This document shows, piece after piece, positions 8,655-18,981 of a stretch of DNA of 35,656 nt (its first letter is position 1; each line of letters begins with the position of its first letter). Source of the stretch: Burkholderiaceae bacterium (GTDB lineage: Bacteria; Pseudomonadota; Gammaproteobacteria; Burkholderiales; Burkholderiaceae_C). The notes below the pieces were generated by a model that had not been told where the DNA came from, ran no database searches, and worked only from the letters and a program-made list of their open reading frames with translations. A program made the position numbers and the translations under genes. The stretch covers positions 1 to 35,656 of the forward strand of contig JAIESZ010000354.1 of NCBI GenBank assembly GCA_019745615.1, written 5' to 3'.

Positions 8655-10136
8655 TTACCAGTGCAGGGCAGAGAGATCATTGACAAAGATCGGCATATCT
8701 TTCCAAAGGCCCTTCAGGCGCTTGTCGGCTACCGTCACCCATTGCGGTTGGTACAAAAAAGCATGCACTGCATCTTCAGCCAGCATGCGCTGGGCATCGC
8801 CCAGCAGCCGGGCGCGGTCTACTGGCCGGGCGGCAGCTTGGATTTGTGCGTACAGCGCCTGAAAGGCCGATGAACGGTAGCCCCAGTAGTAATCGGGTTT
8901 GGCAAAGTTGCCCAAGTCAAATGGCTCGACATGCGAGATCAGCGTCAGGTCGTAGTTTTTGTGCTGGTAGGTGCCACTGAGCCATTGCGCCCACTCTACG
9001 TTTTGCAATTTGACTTGGATGCCCACCTTGGCCAGTTGGGCCGCCACAATCTCGCCGCCTTGGCGGGCATAAGGCGGTGGTGGCAAGGTCATGGTCAGTT
9101 TGAGCGGTAGTTGGATACCGGCCTCGCGCAGCAGCCGTTTTGCTTTGTCGGGGTCGTAGGGGTTGATGCCGGTGGTATCAACATAGCCAAAGCTGCCCGG
9201 TACATAGTGGCTGCCAATGGGCACGCCATAGCCATCACCTCCGCCATCGATCAGGGCTTTGCGGTCAATGGCGGCGGCAATGGCGCGGCGCACCCGCACA
9301 TCGCTCAGGGGTTTACGGGCGTTGTTGATGGCAACGATGGTTTTGGCGCGTGAGTTGCTCACCTGTACCTGAAAGCGCGGGTTGGCTTTGAACTGGGCCA
9401 CGCTGCGCGGGGCCACACGGGCAAACAAATCGACATCGCCCGCTAACAATGCCGCTACTTGCGCTGCTGGGTCGGCAATAAAGCGAAAGGTGGCTTGGCG
9501 GATGCGCAGCGGCGCGCTGGCGCGAAAGCCGCTCCACTGCTCTAGCGTTAAAGAGGAACCTTTGCGCCACTGCTTGAGCTGGTAGGGGCCGGTGCCCACC
9601 GGCTTGGTGGCATTGCTGGCGGCGCTTTGCGGCTCCACCATCGCCGCGCTGGCTTGGCCGAGCATGAACAGAAAGTCGGGGTCAATGTCTTGGTGACGGA
9701 TGGTGATGGTGTGCTCATCCACCACCTCGGTGCGCAGCCGGGCAAAGCTGCTTTTGTCTTTGTTGGTGCTTTTGGCACTGCCAGCACGTTCTAGCGAGAA
9801 TTTGGCTGTGGCCGCATTGAATGGCACGCCGTTGTGAAATTGGGCATCCTTGCGCAGGCGCAGGGTGGTGGTTTTGAGGTCGGGCGCGACCTCCCAGCTC
9901 TCGGCCAGCAGTGGCGAGACGCTGCCATCGGCGTTGATTTTGGTCAGGGTCTCAAACAGGTTGTAATGGACGATCTCGCCAATCGCTGAGGCTGCGCCAG
10001 AGGTAGGGTCTAGCCCCGGCGGCTCTAGGTGCAGGGCCAACACCAAGGTATCTTTGGTGGACTGGGCCAGACTGGGCAGAGAAAAACAAGTGCTGGCAAA
10101 GGCACCGGTGGCCAAAAGGGTGCGGCGGTTGAACAT
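8655..10136 (-). CDS. Peptide/nickel-type ABC transporter substrate-binding protein (SBP family 5)
   Basis: A periplasmic solute-binding protein of 493 residues. The N-terminus [16 protein letters not shown]...SLAQ is a signal peptide with twin Arg (NRRTLLA), so Tat export is possible as well as Sec. Family-5 features include the start of the mature domain [20 protein letters not shown], the [19 protein letters not shown] strand, [19 protein letters not shown], and [20 protein letters not shown]. It is the last importer gene of the locus, 14 bases after the second ATPase gene. The binding pocket cannot be assigned from sequence: dipeptides, oligopeptides, opines or glutathione are all possible, and a nickel role is not supported. 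Confidence 0.93.
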   Translation of the reverse strand: MFNRRTLLATGAFASTCFSLPSLAQSTKDTLVLALHLEPPGLDPTSGAASAIGEIVHYNLFETLTKINADGSVSPLLAESWEVAPDLKTTTLRLRKDAQFHNGVPFNAATAKFSLERAGSAKSTNKDKSSFARLRTEVVDEHTITIRHQDIDPDFLFMLGQASAAMVEPQSAASNATKPVGTGPYQLKQWRKGSSLTLEQWSGFRASAPLRIRQATFRFIADPAAQVAALLAGDVDLFARVAPRSVAQFKANPRFQVQVSNSRAKTIVAINNARKPLSDVRVRRAIAAAIDRKALIDGGGDGYGVPIGSHYVPGSFGYVDTTGINPYDPDKAKRLLREAGIQLPLKLTMTLPPPPYARQGGEIVAAQLAKVGIQVKLQNVEWAQWLSGTYQHKNYDLTLISHVEPFDLGNFAKPDYYWGYRSSAFQALYAQIQAAARPVDRARLLGDAQRMLAEDAVHAFLYQPQWVTVADKRLKGLWKDMPIFVNDLSALHW

Positions 10137-10150
10137 AGATGGAGCGGTTT

Positions 10151-11143
10151 TTAGAGCAAGGGATGCACCTGCCGGGCAGAGGCGTGGCGTGCAGGAGGAT
10201 TGTCGTCCACGGCATCAGCGATGCGCTGGCGCAAGGTTTGGCGTCTGCGGGCGCGGCCGGGGTCGATTTGTGGCACGGCTTGCACCAAGGCTTGGGTGCA
10301 GGGGTGGCGTGGGTCAGAAAACAGCGCTTGCGGCGTGCCCCGTTCTACCACCCGGCCCTGATCGAGCACCAGCACCTCGTCACACAAATGCTGCACCACT
10401 GCCAAATCGTGGCTGATGAGCAAATAGCCCAGCCCATGCTGTTGTTGCAGATCTATGAGCACATTGAGCACCTGCGCTTGCACCGACACATCCAGCGCAC
10501 TGACCGGCTCGTCGGCCACGATCAGCAAAGGCCGGGTGATGAGGGCGCGGGCAATGGCAATGCGCTGGCGCTGCCCGCCAGAGAATTGGTGGGGGTATTT
10601 GTCCAAATCGCTGCTGCGCAGGCCCACTTGGGCCAATACCTGTGCCGCTTGTTCTCTCTGTGCAGCCCGCTGGGTAGCAGGTTCTAGCGCCCGCAGCGGC
10701 TCAGTGATGATGCGTTCAATGCGTTGGCGTGGGTCGAGGGAGCTGTACGGGTCTTGAAACACCATTTGCATATTGCGCCGCGCTTGGCGCAGTGCCGAAG
10801 GCGCTAAGGTGTGCAGCGTGCGGCCCAGCAGCCGGATGGAGCCGCTGGTAGGTTGCAGCAAGGCCATCACCAGCCGGGCCAGCGTCGATTTGCCTGCCCC
10901 AGAAGCGCCCACAATGCCCAGGCTGCGCCCAGTTTGCAAGGTAAAGCTCACATCGTGCAGCAGCGTTTGTTGCTCTGGCGCTGACCACGGCCAGCGCCGG
11001 TGCAAGGGGTAGCTGAACCCTAGCCCTTGTGCTTGCAGCAAGGGCAGTTCGGGCAACGCGTCTAACTGGGGGGGCTGCCATGCGATGTCGGGCATGTCCC
11101 GAAAGGGCACGTCGATGGTGTGAGCGTTGGTTTTGGTGGTCAT
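10151..11143 (-). CDS. ABC transporter ATP-binding protein (DppF/OppF type)
   Basis: The second ATPase of the peptide-type importer, 330 residues from the ATG at 11141-11143. Walker A is GASGAGKSTLARL, the Q-loop MQMVFQDPYSSLDPRQRI, the signature SGGQRQRIAIARALI, Walker B LLIVADEPVSALD, and the H-loop LLISHDLAVV. The C-terminal DPRHPCTQALVQAVPQIDP is the family C-terminal extension. I chose this start because it forms an ATGA overlap with the upstream ATPase stop; a longer reading frame to 11200 would run into that gene. Both ATPases are probably made in equal amounts through this coupling. Confidence 0.95.
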   Translation of the reverse strand: MTTKTNAHTIDVPFRDMPDIAWQPPQLDALPELPLLQAQGLGFSYPLHRRWPWSAPEQQTLLHDVSFTLQTGRSLGIVGASGAGKSTLARLVMALLQPTSGSIRLLGRTLHTLAPSALRQARRNMQMVFQDPYSSLDPRQRIERIITEPLRALEPATQRAAQREQAAQVLAQVGLRSSDLDKYPHQFSGGQRQRIAIARALITRPLLIVADEPVSALDVSVQAQVLNVLIDLQQQHGLGYLLISHDLAVVQHLCDEVLVLDQGRVVERGTPQALFSDPRHPCTQALVQAVPQIDPGRARRRQTLRQRIADAVDDNPPARHASARQVHPLL

Positions 11144-12159
11144 CGCAATCTCCAAGCAGCTTGCCCTTGCCCAGCATACAGGGTGGGCTCCATGCGCCAA
11201 CAGCGTACGGTATGGCCATCGTCTGTGCCGCTTTGTGCGGGTGGTACGTCGCGATGGCAGGCGGCCAAGGTGAACTCACAGCGCCCAGCAAACGGGCAGC
11301 CCGCAGGCAGATCGGCCAGTGTCGGCAGGGTGCCGCTCATGGCAGGCAAGCGTTGGCGCAAGGGCTGGCGCAGGCCCAGCACTGGGCGTGCCGCGAGCAA
11401 ACCCCGGCTGTACGGGTGGGCCAGGTGGGCAAAAACGGCAGCGGTGGGGCCGCTTTCCATCACGCTGCCGCCGTACATCACCAGCATTTGGTCGGTGTTT
11501 TGCGCAATCAGCCCCAGATCGTGCGAGATCAGCAGCAGTGCCATGCCGCGCTCGGCGGCCAAGTCTTGCAGCAAATCCAAAATCTGCTGCTGCAAGGTTA
11601 CGTCCAGCGCGGTGGTGGGTTCATCGGCAATGAGCAGGTCGGGGCCACAAGCCAAGGCCATTGCGATGGTGATGCGCTGGCGCTGGCCGCCAGAAAATTG
11701 GTGCGGATAGGCATCCATGCGCTGGGCGGCCTCTGGCAGGCCCACCCGCTCCAGCAGGGCTTGGGCCTGCTGGCGGGCCGCTGCACGCCCCAGCTTTTGG
11801 TGCAAGCGCAGTGGCTCGGCCACTTGGTCGCCAATGCGGTGCAGCGGGTTGAGGGCCGTCATCGGTTCCTGAAACACCATGCCAATGCGTTGGCCCCGAA
11901 TGCGGCACAGTGCCGCTTCGGGCAGCCCCAGCAGTTCTTGGCCGTTCAGGCGTATGCTGCCACGGGCTTGTGCTCCTTTTGGTAGCAGCCCCAGCAGTGC
12001 CAAAGCGGTGAGCGATTTGCCACTGCCCGACTCCCCCACCAGCCCCAGCACTTGGCCGCGCTCCAAGCTAAAACCAATGCTGCGCACCGCCGCTGCCCGG
12101 CCTTGGGGTGTGGGCAGGGTGATATGCAGATCAGCAACTTCTAGCAGGGGCATAGGCAT
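11140..12159 (-). CDS. ABC transporter ATP-binding protein (DppD/OppD type)
   Basis: The first ATPase of the importer, 339 residues from the ATG at 12157-12159. Walker A is GESGSGKSLTALALL, the Q-loop IGMVFQEPMTALNPLHRI, the signature SGGQRQRITIAMALA, Walker B LLIADEPTTALD, and the H-loop LLISHDLGLI. Near the C-terminus the oligopeptide-ABC module is present with Cys in LPAGCPFAGRCEFTLAAC, a Cys-rich loop known in DppD-like proteins as a possible [Fe-S] site. A TTG at 12168 is an alternative start. Upstream is the 286-base gap before the oppositely oriented GGDEF-EAL gene, so this half of the importer needs its own promoter or read-through across about 3.4 kb of antisense DNA. Confidence 0.94.
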   Translation of the reverse strand: MPMPLLEVADLHITLPTPQGRAAAVRSIGFSLERGQVLGLVGESGSGKSLTALALLGLLPKGAQARGSIRLNGQELLGLPEAALCRIRGQRIGMVFQEPMTALNPLHRIGDQVAEPLRLHQKLGRAAARQQAQALLERVGLPEAAQRMDAYPHQFSGGQRQRITIAMALACGPDLLIADEPTTALDVTLQQQILDLLQDLAAERGMALLLISHDLGLIAQNTDQMLVMYGGSVMESGPTAAVFAHLAHPYSRGLLAARPVLGLRQPLRQRLPAMSGTLPTLADLPAGCPFAGRCEFTLAACHRDVPPAQSGTDDGHTVRCWRMEPTLYAGQGQAAWRLR

Positions 12160-12445
12160 GAGCGTCAACGGGGTCTAAGATGCAGTGGAACAATCGAAGA
12201 TGACTCAGGGTAAGCCGCAAGTCTTACTGGATCTGGCTGAGGGTTTTCTCTGAAGTCAGTTCATGCCGAAATTTTATGGGGCCATTCATTTTGGCTTCTG
12301 CACGGATTTTGTGGTTCCAATGCGCCGAAGATTTCCTTGTGGGGGGGGACGTGGTTTAGCACACATATACTCAATTGCAAACCACAGCATGACAATATCT
12401 CGTCGCAACATAGATGCTTATCCCCCTCTGACTTGACGCCGACGC
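12160..12445. promoter_or_regulatory. Divergent intergenic region between ATPase gene and GGDEF-EAL gene
   Basis: This 286-base gap has no credible gene. It is visibly richer in A/T than its surroundings (for example around 12270-12310). It contains a small nested inverted repeat near 12205-12245 (CTCAG...CTGAG enclosing GTAAG...CTTAC), a run of eight G at 12341-12348, and a TATACT box at 12366-12371 that could be a -10 element for the plus-strand gene. No good -35 at normal spacing was found, and the start at 12446 lacks a clear Shine-Dalgarno. The promoter call is weak. Confidence 0.4.
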
Positions 12446-15400
12446 ATGATCCTTGCCCTCATCAATAACATCGCATTTTTGGTTGCCCTAGTAGCTGCGG
12501 GGCAGATCGTGATTTCGCGTTTTCACAAGAATCCACTCAATCGCCAGCTGCTGCTCGGTTTGCTGTTTGGCGGCGTCACTTTGCTGGGCATCGCCAATCC
12601 CTTGAACTTTTCTCCCGGTGTGATTTTTGACGGACGTTCGATTGTGCTGTCGGTGGTGGGGGTAGTCGGTGGCGGTATGGCCGCTCTGATTGCCGCTGTC
12701 ATGGCAGCCTTGTATCGCTACCATCTGGGCGGTGTCGGCATGCCAGTGGGCGTTATGGTGGTACTCCTGTCGGCGTTGCTGGGGGTGCTGGCAAGGCAAT
12801 GGTGGCTGCGCCAGAGCAACCCGCCACAGCCGATGCACTATTGGGCGCTGGGTGTAGTGGTTCAACTGATGCAGTTGGCAGCATTCACGCAGGTTCCGAA
12901 TCAGGCTGGCTACGCTTTTATTGCCCAAGCTTGGTGGTTACTGCTGCTGTTTTACCCCCTTGCCACGATGTTGCTGTGCCTTATTTTTCGCAATCACGAA
13001 CAGCAGTTGATTGACCTACAGGCTTTGTCTTGCGCCCAAGCTGCGGTCACTGCGGCGGAAACTGCCAGCATGCAGCGCTTTCACGCCTACTTCGATCATT
13101 CCATTGTCGGCCTGGCGATCACCAGCCCAGAAAAAGGATGGATGGAGGTCAATGAGGCACTTTGCACCATGCTGGGATACACGCGGGACGAACTGAACCG
13201 CATGACTTGGACAGAACTGACCTACCCCGAAGATTTAGCCCCCCACTTGGTGCAGTTCAACCGGATGCTGGCTGGTGAAATCAACAGCTATACCTTAGAG
13301 GATCGACTCATCCACAAGGATGGTCACTTGGTGTACACGCGCTTGGCGATCAGCCATGTCCGCAAGGCCGACGGCTCGGTCGATTATGTCGTGGTGATGG
13401 TCGATGACATCAGCGAACGCAAAAAGGCGCAGATGGCCAGCGATGCAGTGCGTAGTCAGTTGCAAGCTACGTTGGATGCCTTGCCCGATTTACTGTTTGA
13501 AGTGGACGCCGAAGGCCGTATCTTTAGCTACCACAGTCACCGCAACGACCTGCTAGCAGCCCCGCCACAGGTGTTTATTGGCAAGCGGTTTGCTGATTTG
13601 CTGCCGCCAGATGTCGTGAGTGCCTGTCAGCAGGCCATTGACGAGGCTGCGCAAAAGGGCTTTTCTACGGGGCTGACTTACCAGCTCACTTTGCCGCAGG
13701 GCCCATTCTGGTTTGAACTCTCTGTGGCACCACTGCATGCTGATGTGCAGGTCGGCCAGCGCTTCATCATGATCTGCCGCGACATTACCGAAAGAATGCG
13801 CGCCAACGAGAGCTTGCAACAGGCAGCCAGTGTCTTTAGTCACACCCGTGAGGGCATTGCCATCACCGACGTTGAGGGGGCCATTCTCAATGTCAATAAA
13901 GCCTTTACCTGCATCACCGGTTACAGCCGCGAAGACGTCATCGGTCAGAATCTAAATATGCTCAATTCGGGCAGACAAGACACCGTGTTTTACCAAGCAA
14001 TGTGGGACGATTTGACCCATCAAGGCCACTGGAGCGGAGAAATTTGGAACCGGCGCAAAGACGGTGAGGTGATTGCCGAACGGCTGACCATCAGCGCGGT
14101 ACGTGATGAGCAAGGCGTTACACAGCAATATGTAGGATTGTTCTCCGATATCACCGATATCAAGGCGCATCAGAGCCAACTCGAACACATCGCCCACTTT
14201 GACGCCCTGACCAACTTGCCCAATCGGGTGCTCTTGGCCGAGCGCGTGCAGCAGGCGATGGGCCGTGCCGTGCGACATCAGCAGCAGTTGGCAGTGGTTT
14301 ACCTTGATTTGGATGGCTTCAAGGTGATTAACGACCAATATGGCCACGGTGTGGGCGACCATATGCTCATTACGCTGGCCCATCGTATCAAAGATGCTCT
14401 GCGTGCGGGCGACACGATGGCCCGCTTGGGCGGCGATGAATTTGTGGCAGTTTTGATTGACTTAGAAGACACCTCAGCCTGCTTGCCGCTACTCAAGCAG
14501 GTGCTGGCTGCTGCCGCGCTGCCAGTGCAGATGGGCGACCTGAGCTTGCAGGTTTCGGCCAGTCTGGGCGTCACTTTTTACCCGCAAGCGCACGACATGG
14601 ATGCCGACCAACTTTTGCGCCAGGCCGACCAAGCCATGTACCAAGCCAAAGTGGCTGGTAAGAACCGCTACTGCATCTTTGATGCTGCGCAAGATAGCAG
14701 CATTCGCGACCACCACGAAAGCCTAGAGCGCATTCGCCTAGCACTCGAAAGTCGTGAGTTTGTGCTGTACTACCAACCCAAAGTCAATATGCACAGCGGC
14801 AAGGTGATTGGTGCCGAAGCGTTGATTCGTTGGCAGCACCCGGACAAAGGGTTGTTGGCCCCTGCCACCTTCTTGCCGGTGATCGAAAATCACCCATTGG
14901 CTGTGGAGATGGGCGAGTGGGTGATTGACACTGCCATGCACCAGATGGAGCTGTGGCAGGCCGCTGGTCTGGTGTTGCCTGTTAGCGTCAATATCGGGGC
15001 CCGGCAATTGCAGCAGGGCGATTTTGTAGAGCGCCTACAGGCCATCTTGGTCAAGCACCCGCAAGTGCATCCGAGCTGCCTTGAACTGGAAGTGCTCGAA
15101 ACCAGCGCACTGAGTGATATGAACCAAGTGTCAGAAGTGATTGACGACTGTGCCACGATGGGCGTGAAGTTTGCGTTGGACGACTTTGGAACCGGATATT
15201 CGTCACTGACATACCTCAAGCGTCTGCATGTGGCGATGCTCAAAATAGATCAGAGTTTTGTGCGTGACATGCTGGAAGACCCGGATGATCTGGCCATTTT
15301 GGAGGGCGTGATCGGTCTGGCTGCTGCTTTCAAGCGCGAGGTGATTGCCGAGGGTGTCGAGACCGTGGCGCACGGCACCGCATTACTGGAGCTGGGTTGC

Positions 15401-15508
15401 CAGTTGGCACAGGGCTATGGCATTGCCAGACCTATGCCTGCCGACAAAATGCCTGCGTGGGCGGCCACTTGGCAGCCTCATGTCGCATGGGGTGCAGGCC
15501 ATAAATGA
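12446..15508 (+). CDS. Membrane 5TM sensor-PAS3-GGDEF-EAL c-di-GMP turnover protein
   Basis: A 1020-residue signalling protein. Residues 1-175 form about five to six hydrophobic segments with NPLNFSPGVIFDGRSIVLSV, resembling the 5TM LytS-type (5TMR_LYT) sensor. Three PAS-like regions follow (about 205-325 with MQRFHAYFDHSIVGLAITSP, 330-450, 455-575 with TREGIAITDVEGAILNVNKA). The diguanylate cyclase domain has GGDEF at 662-666 and an inhibitory I-site RAGD at 653-656. The phosphodiesterase domain has EAL at 791-793, DDFGTGYSSLTYLKRL and IAEGVET. Both catalytic motifs are intact, so it may make and degrade c-di-GMP depending on signal. The gene sits between the permease and ATPase genes of an ABC importer and points the opposite way. 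The ligand is unknown. Confidence 0.95.
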   Translation: MILALINNIAFLVALVAAGQIVISRFHKNPLNRQLLLGLLFGGVTLLGIANPLNFSPGVIFDGRSIVLSVVGVVGGGMAALIAAVMAALYRYHLGGVGMPVGVMVVLLSALLGVLARQWWLRQSNPPQPMHYWALGVVVQLMQLAAFTQVPNQAGYAFIAQAWWLLLLFYPLATMLLCLIFRNHEQQLIDLQALSCAQAAVTAAETASMQRFHAYFDHSIVGLAITSPEKGWMEVNEALCTMLGYTRDELNRMTWTELTYPEDLAPHLVQFNRMLAGEINSYTLEDRLIHKDGHLVYTRLAISHVRKADGSVDYVVVMVDDISERKKAQMASDAVRSQLQATLDALPDLLFEVDAEGRIFSYHSHRNDLLAAPPQVFIGKRFADLLPPDVVSACQQAIDEAAQKGFSTGLTYQLTLPQGPFWFELSVAPLHADVQVGQRFIMICRDITERMRANESLQQAASVFSHTREGIAITDVEGAILNVNKAFTCITGYSREDVIGQNLNMLNSGRQDTVFYQAMWDDLTHQGHWSGEIWNRRKDGEVIAERLTISAVRDEQGVTQQYVGLFSDITDIKAHQSQLEHIAHFDALTNLPNRVLLAERVQQAMGRAVRHQQQLAVVYLDLDGFKVINDQYGHGVGDHMLITLAHRIKDALRAGDTMARLGGDEFVAVLIDLEDTSACLPLLKQVLAAAALPVQMGDLSLQVSASLGVTFYPQAHDMDADQLLRQADQAMYQAKVAGKNRYCIFDAAQDSSIRDHHESLERIRLALESREFVLYYQPKVNMHSGKVIGAEALIRWQHPDKGLLAPATFLPVIENHPLAVEMGEWVIDTAMHQMELWQAAGLVLPVSVNIGARQLQQGDFVERLQAILVKHPQVHPSCLELEVLETSALSDMNQVSEVIDDCATMGVKFALDDFGTGYSSLTYLKRLHVAMLKIDQSFVRDMLEDPDDLAILEGVIGLAAAFKREVIAEGVETVAHGTALLELGCQLAQGYGIARPMPADKMPAWAATWQPHVAWGAGHK

Positions 15509-15546
15509 GATACCTAGCGTGAGCGGCCAAAACTCCCAAGCCATTG

Positions 15547-16440
15547 TCACTCGGCGTTTTCATGGCCTAGAGGCGAAAGACGTGGGTCTAGGGCATCGCG
15601 CAGGCCATCGCCCAACAGGTTCAGCCCCAACACCGTGAGCACGATAGCCAAGCCGGGCCACAGGGCCAGCAGCGGCGCTTGCCAGAGCAGGGTTTGGGCC
15701 TCGGTGAGCATTCGGCCCCACGAGGGTTCGGGCGGCTGGGTGCCCAGCCCCAAATAAGACAGCGCCGCCTCGGCCAAAATAGCTACCGCAAACTGCACCG
15801 TGGCCTGCACCAGCAGCACAGGGGCAATGTTGGGCAGAATGTGCTCGAAAGTGATGCGCCACCCCCCTTTGCCGCACACCCGTGCGGCCAAAATGAAATC
15901 GCGTGTCCAGACTACACGGGCCGAAGCCCGCGCCACGCGCACAAAGACCGGGATATTAAAGATGCCAATTGCCACCATCGCATTGACCATGCTGGGGCCG
16001 TAGAGGGCGGTGAGCATAATCGCCAGCAGCACCGCCGGAAAGGCAAAGGCCAAATCGGCGATGCGCAACACCACCTGTTCTACCCATCCGCGCCATGCTG
16101 CCGCCAGCAGGCCCAGTGCGGTGCCCAGCACCAACCCGATGCCCACTGCCACCAGCCCGACGATCAGGGACTGCCCTGCCCCCAGCAGCAACATCGAGGC
16201 TACATCACGGCCCAAGGCGTCGGTGCCCAGCCAATGCTGGCCGCTGGGTGGCAGCAGCTTGATAGATAAGTTGACCTCGTAGGGTGAACCGGGTGTCCAT
16301 AGCTGGCCCAATGCAGCAGCCAGTAGCCACAGCAACACCAGCAGTGTGCCCAAGGCCAAACTGGGGTGCTGGCACAAGTGGCTGCGCCAAGAGGGCGGGC
16401 GCGGTGCAGCAGGGGCAGACAAGGAGGCAGGAGGGTTCAC
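15547..16440 (-). CDS. ABC transporter permease (DppC/OppC type)
   Basis: The second permease of the peptide-type importer, 297 residues, starting with GTG at 16438-16440. After a short cytoplasmic N-terminus there is TM1 (LGTLLVLLWLLAAALGQLW), then the family N-terminal domain with HWLGTDALGRDVASMLLLGA, which is diagnostic for DppC-like permeases. The remaining TM helices surround the EAA loop AARVCGKGGWRITFEHILPN that docks on the ATPase. It begins 9 bases after the first permease stop, so the pair is a clear operon. Its 3' end converges on the GGDEF-EAL gene with only 38 bases between stops and no obvious terminator hairpin. Confidence 0.95.
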   Translation of the reverse strand: MNPPASLSAPAAPRPPSWRSHLCQHPSLALGTLLVLLWLLAAALGQLWTPGSPYEVNLSIKLLPPSGQHWLGTDALGRDVASMLLLGAGQSLIVGLVAVGIGLVLGTALGLLAAAWRGWVEQVVLRIADLAFAFPAVLLAIMLTALYGPSMVNAMVAIGIFNIPVFVRVARASARVVWTRDFILAARVCGKGGWRITFEHILPNIAPVLLVQATVQFAVAILAEAALSYLGLGTQPPEPSWGRMLTEAQTLLWQAPLLALWPGLAIVLTVLGLNLLGDGLRDALDPRLSPLGHENAE

Positions 16441-16449
16441 GGCGGGACG

Positions 16450-17803
<1,354 letters not shown>

Positions 17804-17877
17804 GGGGGCGTGGTGCGTTTGCCTAGGCCGCAATATGCGCCACAATGGCCGATTGTCTGACGCTTTGGGGGATTTTT

Positions 17878-18327
17878 ATGAAAAAACACCTGTGTACATG
17901 GGTGCTGGCATTCGTTGCTGTCACCCCTGCGGCTGTAGCACAGTCAGCCACCGAAACCATTGGACACCTGCAAAATCTCTCAGGCAGTGCCACCGTAGAC
18001 CGGGCCGGTGCTGCGCTGCCTGCGGCGGCGGGGATGTCTTTGTTGCAGGGGGACCGTGTGCGCACGGGCCGCCCCGGTGCCGCCGGTATTGTGCTCACCG
18101 ATGACACCACGATTTCGCTGGGTTCGGGCAGTGAGCTGCTGCTCAACGATTATGCCTTTGCACCACAGGAGGGTAAGTTTTCACTGGCACTCAAGATGCT
18201 CAAGGGCACGTTCTCGTATGTGACGGGGCAAATCGTTAAGCTGGCTCCCGATGCGGCGCGGGTGCAAACCCCCACGGCCACCATTGCAGTGCGCGGCACC
18301 AAACTGCTGATTGAGGTGCAAGAATGA
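17878..18327 (+). CDS. FecR-domain periplasmic protein
   Basis: A 149-residue exported protein. The ATG at 17878 follows GGGGGA and gives a clean signal peptide (MKKHLCTWVLAFVAVTPAAV, ending near AQS). The mature part carries a FecR-type beta domain: GDRVRTGRPGAAGIVLTDDT, ISLGSGSELLLNDYAF and the closing VQTPTATIAVRGTKLLIEV. FecR domains act in the periplasm in signal relay or scaffold roles. There is no TonB box or sigma factor nearby, so this is not a classical Fec system. Its stop overlaps the next gene by ATGA, and it forms a trio with an OmpA-like lipoprotein and a CHASE2/HD-GYP protein, which suggests a periplasmic part of that sensor. Confidence 0.9.
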   Translation: MKKHLCTWVLAFVAVTPAAVAQSATETIGHLQNLSGSATVDRAGAALPAAAGMSLLQGDRVRTGRPGAAGIVLTDDTTISLGSGSELLLNDYAFAPQEGKFSLALKMLKGTFSYVTGQIVKLAPDAARVQTPTATIAVRGTKLLIEVQE

Positions 18328-18971
18328 CCACCCCCCGCTTATCTTTTGCGCACACCAGTCTAGTCGTCCCCCGCCCACGCTGGGCGGTGCTGGGCATGGG
18401 TGCCATCTTGCTGGCCTTGGGCGGTTGTGCGGCCCGCCAATCGGTGGTGTTGGTGCCCGACCCGTCGGGCCATGTGGGCACGGCAGAGGTGAGCACGGCG
18501 GCTGGGCGGCAAACGCTGCAAAAGGCGGGTGACATGACGCAGATTGGCCGCCCTGATGCGCCGCCTGCGGCCATTACCACCGCGCAAGCCGACTTTATTA
18601 CCGCCACTTTTGGCGAGGTGCTGGCCATTGAGCCTGCACCAGCGCAGGTGTTTACCTTGTTGTTTGAGAGTGGGGCTGCGCAGTTGCGCCCCGATGCACT
18701 GGCGCAGCTTGATGCGATTGCCAAGGCGGCCAAGCGCCAAGGTGCCGTGCGCGTGAGCATCAGCGGCCATAGCGATGCCACTGGCTCGGTGCAGCTCAAC
18801 GATGCCCTCTCGCGCGAGCGCGCCCAGCAGGTGCAGGCTTTGTTGCTCAAGCGGGGCGTAGCGGCGCGTTTGATAGATGTCAGCTCCCACGGCAAGGGCA
18901 ACCCTTTGGTGCCCACCCCCGATGGCGTGCCCGAGCCGCGCAACCGCCGGGTGATGGTGGTGGTGCGTTGA
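18324..18971 (+). CDS. OmpA-domain outer-membrane lipoprotein
   Basis: A 215-residue protein with a long N-terminus, a hydrophobic segment and a lipobox ALGGC at Cys35, so it is probably lipidated and sent to the outer membrane. Residues about 110-215 form an OmpA C-terminal domain: VFTLLFESGAAQLRPDAL, VSISGHSDATGSVQLND and the peptidoglycan-contacting Asp and Arg positions (LSRERAQQV, EPRNRRVMVVV). It should bind diaminopimelate in peptidoglycan. Met25 is an alternative start that would give a shorter, more typical lipoprotein signal. The ATGA overlap with the FecR gene and the 10-base gap to the CHASE2 gene show one transcription unit, so a role in cell-wall-linked sensing is likely. Confidence 0.92.
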   Translation: MTTPRLSFAHTSLVVPRPRWAVLGMGAILLALGGCAARQSVVLVPDPSGHVGTAEVSTAAGRQTLQKAGDMTQIGRPDAPPAAITTAQADFITATFGEVLAIEPAPAQVFTLLFESGAAQLRPDALAQLDAIAKAAKRQGAVRVSISGHSDATGSVQLNDALSRERAQQVQALLLKRGVAARLIDVSSHGKGNPLVPTPDGVPEPRNRRVMVVVR

Positions 18972-18981
18972 GCTGCGCAGC

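Noticed and set aside
8655-10136. Nickel or cobalt binding protein (NikA-like) because of the nearby cobalt operon
   Set aside because: The two loci are 14 kb apart, and nothing in the protein points to metal or heme binding; family 5 proteins mostly bind peptides.
11029-11985. Plus-strand open frame of 318 codons opposite the two ATPase genes
   Set aside because: It is a high-GC antisense shadow, rich in Gln, His and Arg; the minus strand shows complete Walker motifs.
12160-15546. Mobile-element origin of the GGDEF-EAL insertion
   Set aside because: No transposase, terminal inverted repeats or flanking direct repeats could be found by eye; base composition of the gene is close to its neighbours.
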